Positions 62,528 to 64,000 of a stretch of DNA of 64,000 nucleotides are shown here, one piece after another. Origin of the DNA: Candidatus Kirkpatrickella diaphorinae (GTDB lineage: Bacteria > Pseudomonadota > Alphaproteobacteria > Acetobacterales > Acetobacteraceae); NCBI RefSeq assembly GCF_025736875.1, contig NZ_CP107052.1:1754501-1818500 (forward strand), given 5' to 3'. Each line of letters opens with the position of its first letter. Within the stretch, counting starts at the first letter, position 1. The translations under genes were made by a program, and so were the position numbers. Below the pieces are notes generated by a model, which was given only the letters and a program-made list of their open reading frames with translations, was not told the DNA's origin and did not search any database.

Positions 62528-64000
62528 CAGGCGGCGTACCGGACATGGGCCAGAAGCGCGATCAATGCTGCAGGCGTCACGCCGGGCACGCGCTGCGCCG
62601 CAGCGAAACTCGCCGGGCGCGCGCGGGAGAGACGCTCCTGCATTTCCAGACTGAGCCCCCCGATTTTGGAATAATCAAGGTCATCCGCGAGGACGAGATC
62701 CGACTCAGCTTCCAACTGTTTGACCTCACGCGCCTGTCGCTGCAAATAGCCGCCATAACGCGCCTCTGTCTGCAAATGGTCCTGCACGCGGCGGGGCAAT
62801 TCAGCATACCAGGGCGCGATGGCTGACCAGTCTTCAATCGTCTGCCCTAAAGCCAGGATGTCCATAATGGACCGTTTGCGGCCATCCTGTGAGACGTTCA
62901 GCCCGGCTTGCTTGAGTTGCGCGGGGTTCAAAGCAGGTTCAGATGCTTGTCTGATGGCTACTTCAATGGCGTCGCGCGCCCGCTCAAACGCTTGAAGTCG
63001 CGCCGATCCGACACAACCATACGTTGCGCCCAGCCTTGTTAAGCGCAGGTCTGCATTATCCGCCCGCAGCAGCAGGCGATATTCCGCGCGGGAGGTGAAC
63101 ATGCGATAAGGTTCGGTCACACCTTGCAGAGTGAGGTCATCCAGCATCACGCCGATATAAGCCTGGTCCCGACTCAATATGAGAGGCGACGCGCCCGAGA
63201 CGTGGCGTGCTGCATTAAGCCCGGCAATAAGGCCCTGCGCCGCCGCTTCCTCATAACCTGTCGTGCCGTTGATCTGCCCGGCAAAATAAAGCCCCTTTAT
63301 GCCGCGCAGGGAGAGATCAGGCTGCAGGGCGCGTGGGTCGACGTGATCATACTCCACCGCATAGCCTGGCGCGGCGATCTGCGCATGCGACAGGCCGGGA
63401 ATTGACGCGATAATCTGCTTTTGAACCGCAAGCGGAAAGCTCGTCGAAATTCCGTTCGGGTAAACGAGATCGCCGCCAGGATGGCCGGGAAGCGCCTCCG
63501 GCTCCAGAAAAATTTGATGACTCTCCCGCTCACCAAATTTGACGATCTTATCCTCAATCGATGGGCAGTAACGCGGGCCCCGCCCTGCAATTGCGCCGCC
63601 ATAAAGCGCTGACGCGGCAAGATTATCGCGGATGATCTGATGCGTTTCTGACGTGGTATGGGTGATGCGACATGGCAGCGTTTTATTCGGAAGATGCGAT
63701 GTCATACGGCTGAACGGTTCGGGCGCGTGGTCACTAGGGTCTTCCTGCAGAGCCTCCCAATCAATCGTTTCCCGCAGAAGCCGCGGCGGCGTGCCGGTTT
63801 TGAGCCGTGACATGGGCAGATCCATGGCCCGAAGGCGTGCAGCAAGGCGCGTGGCCGGGTTTTCCCCTAACCTGCCCGCTGGCGTCTGCTCATGCCCGAT
63901 ATGGATGACACCGCCGAGGAAAGTGCCGGTCGTCAGCACGACCGCACCGGCGTGATACTCCCTGCCATCCGCGCAAATCACACCCGCCACGCGCCCCGAC
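62527..64000 (-). CDS. mnmG: tRNA uridine 5-carboxymethylaminomethyl modification enzyme MnmG (N-terminus outside window)
   Basis: FAD-dependent enzyme that with MnmE modifies U34 in tRNAs. The visible ~490 residues begin near VICADGREYHAGAVVLTTGTFLGG and include GRLGENPATRLAARL, RLKTGTPPRL, RGPRYCPSIEDKIVKF, GEREsH-type FAD/substrate segments, GLYFAGQINGTTGYEEAAAQGL and MFTSRAEYRLLLRADNAD. The C-terminal helical domain ends near LIALLAHVRYAA. The N-terminal Rossmann motif (about 130 residues) lies beyond base 64000. Coupled to rsmG by TGATG. Confidence 0.96.
   Translation of the reverse strand, partial: SGRVAGVICADGREYHAGAVVLTTGTFLGGVIHIGHEQTPAGRLGENPATRLAARLRAMDLPMSRLKTGTPPRLLRETIDWEALQEDPSDHAPEPFSRMTSHLPNKTLPCRITHTTSETHQIIRDNLAASALYGGAIAGRGPRYCPSIEDKIVKFGERESHQIFLEPEALPGHPGGDLVYPNGISTSFPLAVQKQIIASIPGLSHAQIAAPGYAVEYDHVDPRALQPDLSLRGIKGLYFAGQINGTTGYEEAAAQGLIAGLNAARHVSGASPLILSRDQAYIGVMLDDLTLQGVTEPYRMFTSRAEYRLLLRADNADLRLTRLGATYGCVGSARLQAFERARDAIEVAIRQASEPALNPAQLKQAGLNVSQDGRKRSIMDILALGQTIEDWSAIAPWYAELPRRVQDHLQTEARYGGYLQRQAREVKQLEAESDLVLADDLDYSKIGGLSLEMQERLSRARPASFAAAQRVPGVTPAALIALLAHVRYAA

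Overview
The window is a chromosomal segment of an acetic acid bacterium (Acetobacteraceae, Alphaproteobacteria); the genus cannot be fixed from sequence alone. The reasons are the moderately high GC, GTG/TTG starts, dense 1-8 nt stop/start overlaps, the order mnmG-rsmG-parA-parB, an imuA-imuB-dnaE2 cassette behind GTTC-N7-GTTC (alphaproteobacterial LexA) boxes, and Hint_2-type proteins. A succinate dehydrogenase operon is present. No IS element, phage or CRISPR array was seen.

Layout. 0-10.9 kb is core metabolism: the 3' end of a TonB-like gene, gcvT-gcvH-gcvP behind a tandem glycine riboswitch, an ABM-fold monooxygenase plus a DUF333 lipoprotein, miaA-ilvB-ilvN-ilvC, and divergent serB. 11.0-12.5 kb is an AT-richer islet against tRNA-Tyr, with an Ltp-type membrane protein and an SRA-HNH endonuclease, probably anti-phage. 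12.9-20 kb holds rlmB, a GtrB/GtrII glucosyltransferase pair, and znuABC with divergent zur. 20.7-27.8 kb is a tandem array of three GH39-like glycosidase paralogues that differ mainly in linker and C-terminal module. 28.3-39.6 kb holds an asparaginase, a GT92-like glycosyltransferase, the SOS mutagenesis cassette, a DUF3297 protein, an acyltransferase, a YggT protein and tRNA-Ala.

40.0-55.1 kb is the most unusual region and the best candidate for an undescribed system. It holds one acyl carrier protein, two complete ketosynthases, six pentapeptide-repeat proteins sharing a C-terminal cap, and three beta-roll/Hint (hedgehog-intein) proteins. They form two copies of a KS-PPR-PPR-Hint module (the first headed by the ACP) and a third PPR-PPR-Hint unit. 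The first two Hint genes share 318 bp of perfect identity across their C-terminal region, and near-identity through the stop codon and terminator. Both KS modules are preceded by a matching 32-bp AT-rich element. I infer an acyl-thioester-dependent pathway acting on, or together with, self-processing surface proteins.

55.3-64 kb returns to core genes: sdhCDAB, zapE, tRNA-Lys, parA-parB, rsmG and the 3' part of mnmG.

Limits. Family assignments come from motif and sequence recognition without searches. Start sites are argued from Shine-Dalgarno spacing and paralogue comparison. The roles proposed for the 40-55 kb cluster are hypotheses.
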